Assembly: GCA_017549205.1 (NCBI GenBank)
Contig: JAFYVH010000009.1
Location: forward strand, 1-64,000
Reading direction: 5' to 3'
DNA from: Clostridia bacterium
GTDB lineage: Bacteria > Bacillota > Clostridia > UBA1381 > UBA9506
Length of the DNA stretch: 64,000 nucleotides
The notes below the pieces were generated by a model. It saw only the letters and a list, made by a program, of their open reading frames with translations. It had not been told where the DNA came from and did no database searches. Numbering within the stretch: position 1 is the first letter of the stretch; each line of letters opens with the position of its first letter. This document shows positions 7,586 through 16,648 of this stretch, piece by piece. The position numbers and the translations under genes are program-made.

Positions 7586-8389
7586 ATGATTTGTGACGAT
7601 AAAACCGAAGAAATTTTGCGGTTCACTTTGGCGGATTGTGCCTTTTTTTCGGATATATACAGCTATGATACAGTGACCTCCACAAACGATATTTGTAAAG
7701 AACTTGCAGCTTCAGGCGCTAAAGAGGGCTCGTTGGTTATTGCAAAAAGCCAAACGGCTGGTCGAGGTCGCTTGGGACGGCGGTTTCATTCACCGTTAAA
7801 CAATGGGCTTTATATGAGTTTGTTGCTTCGTCCACAAGGCGAATCATTTGCTCCGGGCTTGTTGACAGCCTGTGGAGCCGTTGCAGTGCATCAGGCGATT
7901 TGTAAGCTATATCATGTTGCCCTTGATATTAAATGGGTGAATGATTTATATTTTGACGGCAAAAAGCTGTGCGGCATTTTGGCAGAGGGTCAGTTTGACA
8001 GTCAAGGCAAGCCCCTTTATGTAATAATGGGCATTGGTGTTAATCTGTACCCGCCCCAAGAAGGCTATGCTGAAGATATCAGACAGATAGCCACTTCGCT
8101 TTTTGATGCATGCCCGGAGTGCACCATTGACCGAAATGAGCTTTGTGCCGAAATTGTCCGACAGTTTGCAAACATTTATAAAGGGCTGCCAAATCGTGAT
8201 TTTTTACAAATTTATCGCAAGCATGCTTTTGTATTAGACAAAAAAGTTCGTTATGAAAAGCAAGGAAAAACCATGAACGGCACAGCCGTTTCCATTGATG
8301 ATGAGGCTCGTTTGATTGTTCGTGATGATGATGGCAATGATATTACGCTTGATTCAGGTGAAATAACGCTTTTAAGGCCGGTATTGTAA
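7586..8389 (+). CDS. birA: Biotin--[acetyl-CoA-carboxylase] ligase, catalytic form without repressor domain
   Basis: I chose the ATG at 7586 because GAGGTG precedes it; earlier in-frame starts lie in or near the promoter. The 267-residue protein activates biotin to biotinyl-AMP and attaches it to the biotin carrier protein. Motifs are TVTSTNDICKELA, SQTAGRGRLGRRFHSP (biotin/ATP loop), KWVNDLYFDGKKLCGILAE and a C-terminal SH3-like domain ending in GEITLLRPVL. The N-terminal helix-turn-helix found in BirA repressors is absent, so it should be a monofunctional ligase. It has its own promoter. Confidence 0.94.
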   Translation: MICDDKTEEILRFTLADCAFFSDIYSYDTVTSTNDICKELAASGAKEGSLVIAKSQTAGRGRLGRRFHSPLNNGLYMSLLLRPQGESFAPGLLTACGAVAVHQAICKLYHVALDIKWVNDLYFDGKKLCGILAEGQFDSQGKPLYVIMGIGVNLYPPQEGYAEDIRQIATSLFDACPECTIDRNELCAEIVRQFANIYKGLPNRDFLQIYRKHAFVLDKKVRYEKQGKTMNGTAVSIDDEARLIVRDDDGNDITLDSGEITLLRPVL

Positions 8390-8417
8390 AGTTTTTATGA
8401 CGATTTTGTCCCCATCA

Positions 8418-8446
8418 TTGCATTTAACCCTTGCATTGTGTACAAT
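8418..8446 (+). promoter_or_regulatory. SigmaA-type promoter of the DUF4340-recR unit
   Basis: TTGCAT (8418-8423) and TACAAT (8441-8446) are 17 bp apart, 34 bp before the DUF4340 start. Confidence 0.65.
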
Positions 8447-8480
8447 TAAATTATTGCACAATAGAAAGGATGGATAAAAA

Positions 8481-9848
8481 ATGAAACCCATCAGAAATAT
8501 ATTAATCATTTCAGGCATTATTGCTGTTTTAGCCGGCGGTTTTTATTTTGTGCAAAAACTTGAGCCGGTTGATAAAACACAAACGCCGCAAATATCGGTT
8601 TCTACTGTTTCTGTATACAAAACAGACATGACAAGTATTACGGATGTAACAGTGACCTTGCCGGATGAAAGCTTTACCATTTCAAAAAATTTAAATGATA
8701 ACACATGGCGTGTGGAAAATAATCCTCAAGTTAAAATAAATCAATCGCGTGTGGAAACTTTTTTATATGAATGTGCCATTATTTCTGCAAAAGAGCTTGT
8801 TGCAGAAAATGTTAATGACATAGCACAATATGGTCTGGATGCACCGCAAAAAACCGTTTTAATTAAACAGCAAAACGGTGAAACTGTGAAAGTGTTGATT
8901 GGCAACAGTGTGCTTGAGGGAACAGATCGTTATTTAATGCTTGAGGGTGACACAAGAGTATATTTAAAGTCCGCCCTGGGTTGTGAAAGCCTTGTCTGTT
9001 CCTTATCCGATTTGATGGATAAAACCATTTACAGCATGAATGCAGACGAGGTAGGTGGCATTATTTTAAATCGCACCGGTGCGAACAGCATTCATTTAAA
9101 CTGTATTAAAACTGCCGAAGATGAGGCAGGGGAGCCGGTTTATGAGTGGTATATGGAAAAGCCGCTGCAGAAGATGGCCAGCTCATATTCAGTTGATGAT
9201 AAATTGCTGCCGAATATTGTCAGCCAGACCGCAGAAAAGATTATTCCCGTCCCGGAGAAGAATTTTGACTATGGTTTTGGCAGACCGCGGGCTTCATACA
9301 GTTTATGGTCTTTGGACAACACAAAGCGTTACAATGTTTTAGTTGGTAAAGAAGAGGGAAAAAACACCTATATAAAGCTGGTCGGCGATGACACCATTTA
9401 TCTGGTAGCCACAGAAACCCTTGATTTTATTTCCTTGGGTTATCTTGACCTGGCTGATAAGCTGATTCATCTTGAAAACATTAAAGATGTTTCCGAAATC
9501 TATATTAATGGTCTGGGCCACTTTTATCATTTATCCATTAGTAACAAAGATGGTATCACAGCTTATAGCATTAATGATAAACCTGTTTCCGAATCAAAAT
9601 TTAAAAACGCATATAAATTTGTTATAGGCCTTACCCTTGATGATTTCATCATGGGAAGTGGTGCAGGCAAAACAGCTGTAACCATTCGGTATATTAAACA
9701 TGACGGCACCGAAACAAAGGTTGAATGTTTAGACTATAACGACAGAAACTATCTAATTAAGGTTAACGGAAAGGGTAATTTCCTTTCAAGAAAAAAACAA
9801 GTTGAAAACATGTTTAATGAGCTTGACGAAACCATATCTAATCAGTAA
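8481..9848 (+). CDS. DUF4340 domain protein, membrane anchored
   Basis: The 455-residue protein starts after GAAAGGATGG. It has an N-terminal membrane anchor (ILIISGIIAVLAGGFYFV) and an extracellular part rich in beta strands. The segment LPDESFTISKNLNDNTWRVENNP followed by INQSRVETFLYECAIISAKELV and QYGLDAPQKTVLIK is the DUF4340 pattern, which is often paired with gliding or ABC-export proteins in other bacteria. No such partners are nearby; the next gene starts 14 bp downstream and looks cotranscribed. Its function is unknown. Confidence 0.82.
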   Translation: MKPIRNILIISGIIAVLAGGFYFVQKLEPVDKTQTPQISVSTVSVYKTDMTSITDVTVTLPDESFTISKNLNDNTWRVENNPQVKINQSRVETFLYECAIISAKELVAENVNDIAQYGLDAPQKTVLIKQQNGETVKVLIGNSVLEGTDRYLMLEGDTRVYLKSALGCESLVCSLSDLMDKTIYSMNADEVGGIILNRTGANSIHLNCIKTAEDEAGEPVYEWYMEKPLQKMASSYSVDDKLLPNIVSQTAEKIIPVPEKNFDYGFGRPRASYSLWSLDNTKRYNVLVGKEEGKNTYIKLVGDDTIYLVATETLDFISLGYLDLADKLIHLENIKDVSEIYINGLGHFYHLSISNKDGITAYSINDKPVSESKFKNAYKFVIGLTLDDFIMGSGAGKTAVTIRYIKHDGTETKVECLDYNDRNYLIKVNGKGNFLSRKKQVENMFNELDETISNQ

Positions 9849-9862
9849 ACAGGCGGTGACTT

Positions 9863-10912
9863 ATGACAGCTTCACAATTACGCGAAATTTTAAAATCCAA
9901 TTTGCTTGTTATTGCCGGTGCAGGCAAAGATGCACCGGAGAATTCATCTGACTATGTTGAGGCAGGTGCTCACATTTTGTTGGCGCCCGTTTGCTACAAT
10001 ATGGACGAAGAAGATGAAAAAACTCTAAAAACTCTTATGCAGGCGGCATCTGACAAAGCCTTTGTTGCCGGGCAGATTGCTGCGCCTTGCGATTCTCTTG
10101 CAGAAGTGGGCGGCACATTGATTTACGACGCTTATTATGATGAGGTAATGGAGCAGGCAGCCTGGCTTTCTGACCAGGGCGTTTCCATGATTTTTTTAAA
10201 CGGCTTTTTCGATGCATGCACAGCAAAATGTGCCGCATATGCCGTTCGGGAAGCGGATATGGATATGCCGATTTGTGCCGGCATTTCAACAACGAACATC
10301 CCTGCAGCGCTTTCCATCTTAATCACCTTGCAATCTCTTAATATCTGTGCTTTTGGCTGTACAGACATGGACATTGACGACGCCTTGGAAGTTTTGAGTG
10401 AATTACAGGCATTTACCACTGTGCCATTTTATGCACTAACAAAAGGCGGCATGTTTTTAAGCCCTGATATGTATGGGGTCTATATTGCTTCTTTTGTTAA
10501 TCAAAAATGTGCATTATTTGGCATAGAAAAGAAAAGCCCCGCCTATGTGGCAGAAGCATCAAAGGCCACATGGCAGCTTTCACCTCTTGCGCCTGATTTT
10601 CCCATGGTGCATGCCATTTGCTCTCAGAATGAGATTATGTTTTTGGACTTTCAAGGCAAAATTGTCAGCCAAAACAAACAGTTGATTGAAATTAAAACAG
10701 AAAACGATGATGAGCTCTTACAGGCGTTAGAATTGTTTAACCGCCCCGGTGCAGCGCCTGTTTGCTTTAATATTAAAGACATTGATTTGCTTGAATATGC
10801 AATTAGCCATTATGCCGGCAGACCGGCTGTGCGCTCAGATGAATATGGCGAAATAACAGCTAAAGAATTTGGCGCCTATGTGATTAAAGAACCAAATGCA
10901 AGCGAAGAATAG
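9863..10912 (+). CDS. Degenerate homocysteine methyltransferase/pterin-domain-like protein
   Basis: This 349-residue protein starts 14 bp after the DUF4340 gene. Residues 1 to about 235 resemble the TIM barrel of homocysteine S-methyltransferases: VEAGAHILLAPV near the start, IYDAYYDEVMEQAAWLSDQG, then MIFLNGFFDACTAKCAAYAVREA and AFGCTDMDIDDALEVL. The GGCC zinc site of active enzymes is not seen; near its place stands QKCALFGIEKK. Residues about 290-349 (ALELFNRPGAAPVCFNIKDID, then EYAISHYAGRPAVRSD) resemble the opening of the MetH pterin domain, which then stops. It therefore looks like a truncated MetH relative without zinc chemistry, perhaps with a regulatory or binding role. The family call is by eye. 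Confidence 0.5.
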   Translation: MTASQLREILKSNLLVIAGAGKDAPENSSDYVEAGAHILLAPVCYNMDEEDEKTLKTLMQAASDKAFVAGQIAAPCDSLAEVGGTLIYDAYYDEVMEQAAWLSDQGVSMIFLNGFFDACTAKCAAYAVREADMDMPICAGISTTNIPAALSILITLQSLNICAFGCTDMDIDDALEVLSELQAFTTVPFYALTKGGMFLSPDMYGVYIASFVNQKCALFGIEKKSPAYVAEASKATWQLSPLAPDFPMVHAICSQNEIMFLDFQGKIVSQNKQLIEIKTENDDELLQALELFNRPGAAPVCFNIKDIDLLEYAISHYAGRPAVRSDEYGEITAKEFGAYVIKEPNASEE

Positions 10913-10973
10913 AGAAGTCTGAGCGATTTCCTTTAAAACCATGTCAACATTGATTGACAGAATGGAGTAGATT

Positions 10974-11570
10974 ATGTATGCAGTTCCCATCGCCCGCCTG
11001 ATAGAAGAATTTGCAAAAATGCCCGGTATCGGCAAACGGACAGCAGAACGGTTAGCTTATTATGTTTTAAAGCTGCCCAAAGATGAGGTGGCTGAATTTG
11101 CCAAGGTATTGATGAGTGCAAAAGAGAAAATAACTTTTTGCCCTGTTTGTCAATCCTTAACAGAGACAGTGCCTTGTGCCCTTTGCTCAGATGCACAGCG
11201 GGATTCATCTGTCATTTGTGTGGTTGAAAAACCGAAGGATGTTATTAAAATTGAAAAAACAAGAGAGTTTAAAGGTCTTTATCATGTGCTGCACGGGGTC
11301 ATTTCACCCATGGATGGCATAGGACCGGAAGACATTCGTTTAAAAGAGCTTTTGCATCGTATTCAGGATGGCAGCGTGCGTGAAGTCATCATGGCCACCA
11401 ATCCAAATTTAGAGGGTGAGACCACAGCTATGTATGTGGCAAAGCTCTTAAAGCCGTTTGATGTAACTGTCACCCGCCTGGCTCACGGCATTCCTGTTGG
11501 AGGCGACTTGGAGTATGCCGATGTGGTCACCTTAACGCGTGCGTTGGAGGGCCGACATGAAATCAACTGA
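10974..11570 (+). CDS. recR: Recombination protein RecR
   Basis: The 198-residue protein starts after TGGAG. RecR forms a ring-like clamp and with RecO loads RecA on gapped DNA. A helix-hairpin-helix ([21 protein letters not shown]), a zinc site (C56, C59, C68, C71 in [19 protein letters not shown]), a Toprim domain ([11 protein letters not shown] to the [12 protein letters not shown] stretch) and the C-terminal [20 protein letters not shown] are all in place. It lacks its common neighbours dnaX and ybaB. It overlaps the next methyltransferase gene by 14 bases. Confidence 0.97.
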   Translation: MYAVPIARLIEEFAKMPGIGKRTAERLAYYVLKLPKDEVAEFAKVLMSAKEKITFCPVCQSLTETVPCALCSDAQRDSSVICVVEKPKDVIKIEKTREFKGLYHVLHGVISPMDGIGPEDIRLKELLHRIQDGSVREVIMATNPNLEGETTAMYVAKLLKPFDVTVTRLAHGIPVGGDLEYADVVTLTRALEGRHEIN

Positions 11571-12255
11571 TTACAGCTCAGAAAAATGTGACGAAACCAT
11601 TGAAAATTTAGGCAATGGCTATTTTCTCATTCAGGGCAAAGCTGAATTCCGTTTTGGCACCGATGCTGTTAAATTGGCCGATTTTGCCAATGTTAAACCG
11701 ACAGATACCGTTATGGATTTATGCACTGGTACAGGTATCATTCCCATTTTGTTACATAAAAAGGCACCCGGCATTCATGTGACGGGACTTGAGCTGCAAC
11801 CACAAATGTGCGAAATGGCTCAAAGAAGTGTAAAGCTAAATAACTTAACAGATAATATTTCCATCATGCAAGGTGACCTTTGTCAAATTCGGTCACTATT
11901 TCCGGCAGAAAGCTTTCAGGTTGTGACCTGCAATCCACCATATATGAAAGATGCAACGGGCAAGCAAAATGAGCTGGATGCTGTGACCATTGCGCGCCAT
12001 GAGGTGTGCTGCACCTTGGAAGATTGCATTAGTGCAGCCGCATATTTATTGCCCAGCGGCGGCAGACTTTGCATGGTTCATCGCCCCGAAAGGCTTGCCG
12101 ATATCATTGCATCGATGCGTGCCTATCGTATCGAGCCAAAGCGTTTAACCCTATTTGCTGCCAAAAACAGACCCCCTCGGCTTTTGGTAATTGAGGGGCA
12201 AAAGAATAGAAACAGTGGCCTCATTGTTGAGCTAAAAACAGGAGAAAAATCATGA
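11557..12255 (+). CDS. tRNA1(Val) adenine-N6 methyltransferase-like protein (TrmN6/YabB family)
   Basis: The ATG at 11557 lies inside the end of recR, behind GGAGGG; the GTG at 11539 has no better site. The 232-residue protein is a class I SAM methyltransferase: [31 protein letters not shown] (SAM loop), [16 protein letters not shown] and the catalytic CNPPYM typical of N6-adenine enzymes. Family members modify A37 of a tRNA, but the exact substrate in Clostridia is not established. It is directly followed by rsmI with an ATGA overlap, a common pairing in Firmicutes. Confidence 0.87.
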   Translation: MKSTDYSSEKCDETIENLGNGYFLIQGKAEFRFGTDAVKLADFANVKPTDTVMDLCTGTGIIPILLHKKAPGIHVTGLELQPQMCEMAQRSVKLNNLTDNISIMQGDLCQIRSLFPAESFQVVTCNPPYMKDATGKQNELDAVTIARHEVCCTLEDCISAAAYLLPSGGRLCMVHRPERLADIIASMRAYRIEPKRLTLFAAKNRPPRLLVIEGQKNRNSGLIVELKTGEKS

Positions 12256-13172
12256 CGACAGAAGAAATGACATATGAAGAACAGGCTTTTGACGGGCAAC
12301 TGTGTCAATCTGCCGAAAAGCCATTAACTGGTGGCACGCTTTATTTGGTTGCCACGCCTATTGGTAATTTGGAAGATATGACTCTTCGCGGCATTCGCGT
12401 TCTTCGTGATGCTGATTTGATTGCAGCAGAAGACACCCGCAGAACTGCCGGGCTTTTAAATCATTTAGGCATTAAAACCCCTTTAACCAGCTATTTTCAA
12501 CATAACGAAAAGATCAAGGGTGCCTTTATAATTGAGAAGTTGAAAGAGGGAGCAGCCGTTGCTTTGGTTTCTGATGCCGGAACACCTGCCATTTCAGACC
12601 CGGGTGAAGAGCTTGTGCGGCTTTGTGCCGAAAAGAACATTCCCGTTGTGCCCGTTCCCGGTGCTACGGCGGCTATTTCTGCATTGATTAGCTCAGGTCT
12701 GCCAACCGGACGGTTTTCTTTTGAGGGTTTTTTAAGCGTGAATAAAAAAAGCAGACGCGACCATCTTCTTGAAATTCAACACAATCCTCACACCATGATT
12801 TTTTATGAAGCACCTCACAAGCTGCGGCGTACACTGCGGGATTTGCGTGATTTTTTAGGTGACCGCAAAATTGTTTTAGCAAGAGAAATAACCAAAATTC
12901 ATGAAGAAATGATTCGCACAACTCTTTCCGGTGCTATAGCACTTTATGAAAAACAAGAGCCAAAAGGGGAGTATGTTCTTGTTTTAGAGGGTGCTCAAGT
13001 GGCAGAGGAAGAATTTAATGATTTAAATAATTTATCTGTTTTAGAGCATATTAATCATTACACGGCCATGGGATTAGATGTTAAAGCCGCACAAAAAGCC
13101 GTGGCAGCTGACCGGGGCATTAGTAAGCGGGAAGTTTATGCCGCTGCACTTTTAGAAAAAGAAGAAAAGTAA
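12252..13172 (+). CDS. rsmI: 16S rRNA (cytidine-1402-2'-O)-methyltransferase
   Basis: The start overlaps the previous stop as ATGA. RsmI methylates the ribose of C1402 in the decoding centre. The 306-residue protein has the tetrapyrrole-methylase-type motifs LYLVATPIGNLEDMTLR, IAAEDTRRTAGLL, LVSDAGTPAISDPGEEL, VPGATAAISALISSGLP and FYEAPHKLRRTLRDL. The first 27 residues before the core are longer than usual and probably unstructured. It is part of the plus-strand translation/repair run from recR to lgt. Confidence 0.96.
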   Translation: MTTEEMTYEEQAFDGQLCQSAEKPLTGGTLYLVATPIGNLEDMTLRGIRVLRDADLIAAEDTRRTAGLLNHLGIKTPLTSYFQHNEKIKGAFIIEKLKEGAAVALVSDAGTPAISDPGEELVRLCAEKNIPVVPVPGATAAISALISSGLPTGRFSFEGFLSVNKKSRRDHLLEIQHNPHTMIFYEAPHKLRRTLRDLRDFLGDRKIVLAREITKIHEEMIRTTLSGAIALYEKQEPKGEYVLVLEGAQVAEEEFNDLNNLSVLEHINHYTAMGLDVKAAQKAVAADRGISKREVYAAALLEKEEK

Positions 13173-13201
13173 GCCATGGGTCACTTGAAAGGACGGAAAG
13201 C

Positions 13202-14473
13202 ATGAACGCAATAAAAACTTATGAAGTTAAACCGGGCATTCGCCTTCATCATATTCCTGCAGAACAATTTAAAACTGTTTCTGTTGGCATTCATTTTCAC
13301 AGACAGTTAACAAAAAGCGAAGCAGCATCCAATGCTTTGCTTACGGATGTTATGCAGCGTGGCAGCAGCAAATTGAAGGACATGGCAGCCATCAACCGCT
13401 ACATGCAGGCATTATATGGTGCTTATTTTGATGCTGACATCAGACGAAAAGGCGAGGACCAGATTTTGTCTTTTGTCATCAGCACGGTTGAAGATACTTT
13501 TTTGCCGGATGGCGACACCTGTGTTTTAAAGGCAGTTGCAACACTGCTTGATATGGTGCTATGCCCTCAGGTAGCAGATAATGCTTTTCGTGCTGATTAT
13601 GTTAAGCAGGAAAAGGTTAACCTGATTAACGATATTGAAGCTATAATGAATGACAAACGTAGCTATGCTTTGTGGCGCTTGATTGAAAACATGTGCACCG
13701 GCGATGCTTACAGTGTTTATGAACTGGGTGATGTGGAATCGGTCGAAAAAATCACACCCAAAAGCCTTTTTGAGCAGTATAACACGGTTCTGCATCATAG
13801 CCCCATCGATATTTTTGTAACTGGCAACACGGATATTGACGCTATTTTAGACATGATGAATAAGCGTTTTGTCAATGTCACGCCCGATGTTTTAGAATAC
13901 CCGAAAGCGACTCTCTATAAGAGTGCAGACACCTATCGTGAAGTTGAAGAAAAGTATGATATAACCCAGGCTAAGCTTTCGATGGGTTTTTATACCGGTA
14001 TCGCACCTTGTGACCCCCGCTATAGTGCCTTGATGGTTTTTAACAGCATTTTTGGCAGCGGAGCACATTCTAAGCTCTTTAATAATGTTCGGGAAAAGCT
14101 GAGCCTTGCTTATTATGCGGCATCACGCCTTGAACGTTATAAGGGAATGATGCTGGTTTCTTCCGGCATTGAGTTCAAAAACAAACAAAAGGCCGAAGAT
14201 GAAATTTTAGCACAGCTTTCTGCTATGAAGGTGGGAGATATCTCTGATTATGAATTTGATGTTTCAGTTAAGAGCATCATTAATTCACTTCGCTCTTTGC
14301 AGGATTCAGCAGCCTATCTCTCTGATTATTATTTAGGACAGATTGTAAGTGGCACATCCATCAGCTTAGAGGAACAGTGCGACTTAATCAGCAAAGTCAC
14401 AAAGAACGATGTGGTTTCTGTTGCGCAGGAAATTAAACCTGAAATGGTTTATGTAATGAGAGGAGATAACTGA
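13202..14473 (+). CDS. M16 peptidase-like protein YfmF, catalytically inactive partner
   Basis: The 423-residue protein has the M16 (pitrilysin/processing peptidase) fold, for instance ITQAKLSMGFYTGIAPCDPRYSALMVFNSIFGSGAHSKLF. At the place of the zinc motif HxxEH it reads NALLTDVMQRGSSKLK, so it cannot bind zinc. It overlaps its active partner gene by one base in a TGATG. In Bacillus the equivalent pair has been linked to completion of the aminopentanol modification of elongation factor P; the same role here is inference. It lies behind rsmI and starts after GAAAGGACGG. Confidence 0.88.
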   Translation: MNAIKTYEVKPGIRLHHIPAEQFKTVSVGIHFHRQLTKSEAASNALLTDVMQRGSSKLKDMAAINRYMQALYGAYFDADIRRKGEDQILSFVISTVEDTFLPDGDTCVLKAVATLLDMVLCPQVADNAFRADYVKQEKVNLINDIEAIMNDKRSYALWRLIENMCTGDAYSVYELGDVESVEKITPKSLFEQYNTVLHHSPIDIFVTGNTDIDAILDMMNKRFVNVTPDVLEYPKATLYKSADTYREVEEKYDITQAKLSMGFYTGIAPCDPRYSALMVFNSIFGSGAHSKLFNNVREKLSLAYYAASRLERYKGMMLVSSGIEFKNKQKAEDEILAQLSAMKVGDISDYEFDVSVKSIINSLRSLQDSAAYLSDYYLGQIVSGTSISLEEQCDLISKVTKNDVVSVAQEIKPEMVYVMRGDN

Positions 14474-15768
14474 TGAAGTTTAATCGAATATATAACGAAA
14501 CACTGCGCGAAACCATATATTGCGCTACCCATGAAAGCGGTCTTAAAGTTGCCATTATGCCCAAAAAAGGTTATAGCAAAAGCTATGCAGTTTTTGGCAC
14601 AAACTTTGGATCGGTTGATAATGAATTTATTGCCCCAGGCAGCACAAAAAAAATAAATCTACCAGACGGCATTGCTCATTTTTTAGAGCATAAACTTTTT
14701 GAACAGCCCGATGGCTCCAATGTTTTTGAAAGCTATGCTCGCCACGGCGCTAACGCCAATGCTTACACAAGCTTTCATGTGACTGCTTATTTGTTTGAAA
14801 GCACACAAGACATTCAGGAAAATTTAGGCATTTTACTTGATTTTGTTCAAAAGCCATATTTTACTGATGAAAATGTGGCAAAAGAGCAGGGTATCATTGG
14901 CCAGGAAATCGGCATGTATGATGACGACCCGGGCTGGCGGTTAATGATGGGCTTTTTAGGAGCTATGTTCCATCGTCATCCTGTACGGATTGATATTGCC
15001 GGCACAACCGAATCCATCTCGCATATCACAAAAGAAACCCTATATAATTGCTATAATACTTTTTATCATCTTTCTAACATGTGCCTGTTCATTATTGGCG
15101 ATGTGGAGCCGGAGTCACTTGGCACATTCATTGAGGGTCATCTGCTTAATAAAGACGGCGCAAAAGGCGAAATCAAGCGCTTTTACGGCACAGAGCCACA
15201 AACAGTTTATCAGAGTGAAACAAGCTGCTCGCTTGATGTCAGCGTGCCTATGTTCATGTTTGGGTTTAAAGACCCTGACTGCGGATATGACGGCAAAAAG
15301 CTTTTAAAGAAAGATACGGAGCTTTCTATTATTTGTGAGCTTCTTTTTGGAAAAAGTGCACCGTTATATGCAAAGCTTTATGATGAAGGTTATATTTTAG
15401 GTGGCATGGAAACAGAACTCACCTGCGAAAGGGAATATGGCTTTGTTGCTTTATCCGGCGATAGCTGTGAGCCTGAAAAAGTGAGAGAAATCATTTTAGA
15501 AGGCGTTAAAAAAGCACAGGAAACCGGCTTTAATGAAGCGGATTTTGAACGGGAGCGCCGGGCTATGAGCGGTCAGTATATCAAGCAATTTAACAATTTA
15601 AATGCCGTGGCACATCAATATATGAGTCAGGTGTTTAATAATATTGGTTTGTTTGATTTTTCAGAAGTTATTAAGGAGATAACTTTAGAGGATATTAATG
15701 CGCGATTGAGGTCTTATTTCGATGAAAATCGTTCGGTTTTATCAGTTGTTCGCCCTAAAAACGCATAA
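14473..15768 (+). CDS. M16 zinc peptidase YfmH, active partner
   Basis: The 431-residue protein carries the full inverted zinc motif HFLEHKLFE (HxxEH) near residue 73, with the distal glutamate expected in ENVAKEQGIIGQEIGMYDDDP. The C-terminal M16 domain includes ELLFGKSAPLYAKLYDEG. It is translationally coupled to the inactive partner upstream, which suggests a heterodimer like the mitochondrial processing peptidase. An EF-P-related or peptide-processing role is known for the Bacillus homologue. lgt follows after 26 bp. Confidence 0.92.
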   Translation: MKFNRIYNETLRETIYCATHESGLKVAIMPKKGYSKSYAVFGTNFGSVDNEFIAPGSTKKINLPDGIAHFLEHKLFEQPDGSNVFESYARHGANANAYTSFHVTAYLFESTQDIQENLGILLDFVQKPYFTDENVAKEQGIIGQEIGMYDDDPGWRLMMGFLGAMFHRHPVRIDIAGTTESISHITKETLYNCYNTFYHLSNMCLFIIGDVEPESLGTFIEGHLLNKDGAKGEIKRFYGTEPQTVYQSETSCSLDVSVPMFMFGFKDPDCGYDGKKLLKKDTELSIICELLFGKSAPLYAKLYDEGYILGGMETELTCEREYGFVALSGDSCEPEKVREIILEGVKKAQETGFNEADFERERRAMSGQYIKQFNNLNAVAHQYMSQVFNNIGLFDFSEVIKEITLEDINARLRSYFDENRSVLSVVRPKNA

Positions 15769-15794
15769 ATTGACAACTAAAGGAGCAAAAAAAC

Positions 15795-16595
15795 ATGAGA
15801 CACACCGTTTTGTTCCCCGGTCTGGGCATTGGTCCCTTATCAATCAAAAACAACTTTAAATTTTTTGGACTAACCATTCATTGGTATGGCATTTTAATTG
15901 CACTTGGTCTTGTGCTTGCTTATTTATTTGCAAGCAAAAAGGCAAAAAAAAGAGGCATCAGCCAGGATACACTTTTAGATGTTGTTCTGTGGGGATTGCC
16001 TTCTGCCGTGGTTTGTGCCAGAATATATTATGTTGTTTTCAGTTGGGATAGCTATAAGGATAATTTGCTGGATGTTTTTAAAATATGGGGTGGCGGTATT
16101 GCCATCTATGGCGCTATTATCGGGGCATGTATTTCCACATTGATCTATTGCCATATAAAGAAAATTTCCTTTAAAAGTGTTTTTGATGTCGGTTCCTTTG
16201 GCTTGCTCATTGGTCAGATAGTGGGGCGGTGGGGCAATTTTATTAATGCCGAGGCCTATGGCAGCCGGACAGAAACCGCACTTTTCAGAATGAAACTTGT
16301 TGAAAAGGGCATCACCGTTCATCCAACATTTTTATATGAATCATTTTTTAATCTTTTGTTGTTTATATTTTTAAATATTTATGAAAAGCATCAAAAATTT
16401 GACGGCGAGCTGTTTTTGGTGTATATTACTTTATATGGACTTGGTCGATTTTTTATTGAAGGCATGCGTGCAGACAGCTTGATGTGGGGACCTGTACGCG
16501 TTTCGCAAATCTTGGCTCTGCTTTGCGTTTTGATTGGACTGGCTCTTATCATTACAGGCAGAATAAAACATAAAAATAATATTGTTAATAATTAG
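15795..16595 (+). CDS. lgt: Prolipoprotein diacylglyceryl transferase
   Basis: The 266-residue membrane enzyme moves a diacylglyceryl group from phosphatidylglycerol to the lipobox cysteine of prolipoproteins. Seven hydrophobic segments are visible. The Lgt signature GRWGNFINAEAYG is intact, and HWYGILIALGLVLAYL and RFFIEGMRADSLMWGPVRVSQ fit the family. It starts after AAAGGAG, 26 bp behind the peptidase gene, and may be the end of the plus-strand unit before glnN. Confidence 0.96.
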   Translation: MRHTVLFPGLGIGPLSIKNNFKFFGLTIHWYGILIALGLVLAYLFASKKAKKRGISQDTLLDVVLWGLPSAVVCARIYYVVFSWDSYKDNLLDVFKIWGGGIAIYGAIIGACISTLIYCHIKKISFKSVFDVGSFGLLIGQIVGRWGNFINAEAYGSRTETALFRMKLVEKGITVHPTFLYESFFNLLLFIFLNIYEKHQKFDGELFLVYITLYGLGRFFIEGMRADSLMWGPVRVSQILALLCVLIGLALIITGRIKHKNNIVNN

Positions 16596-16648
16596 CTTTA
16601 TGCTATTAAAGATACGCTATGATAAGATGATTTCTTCAGGAGGTACAT

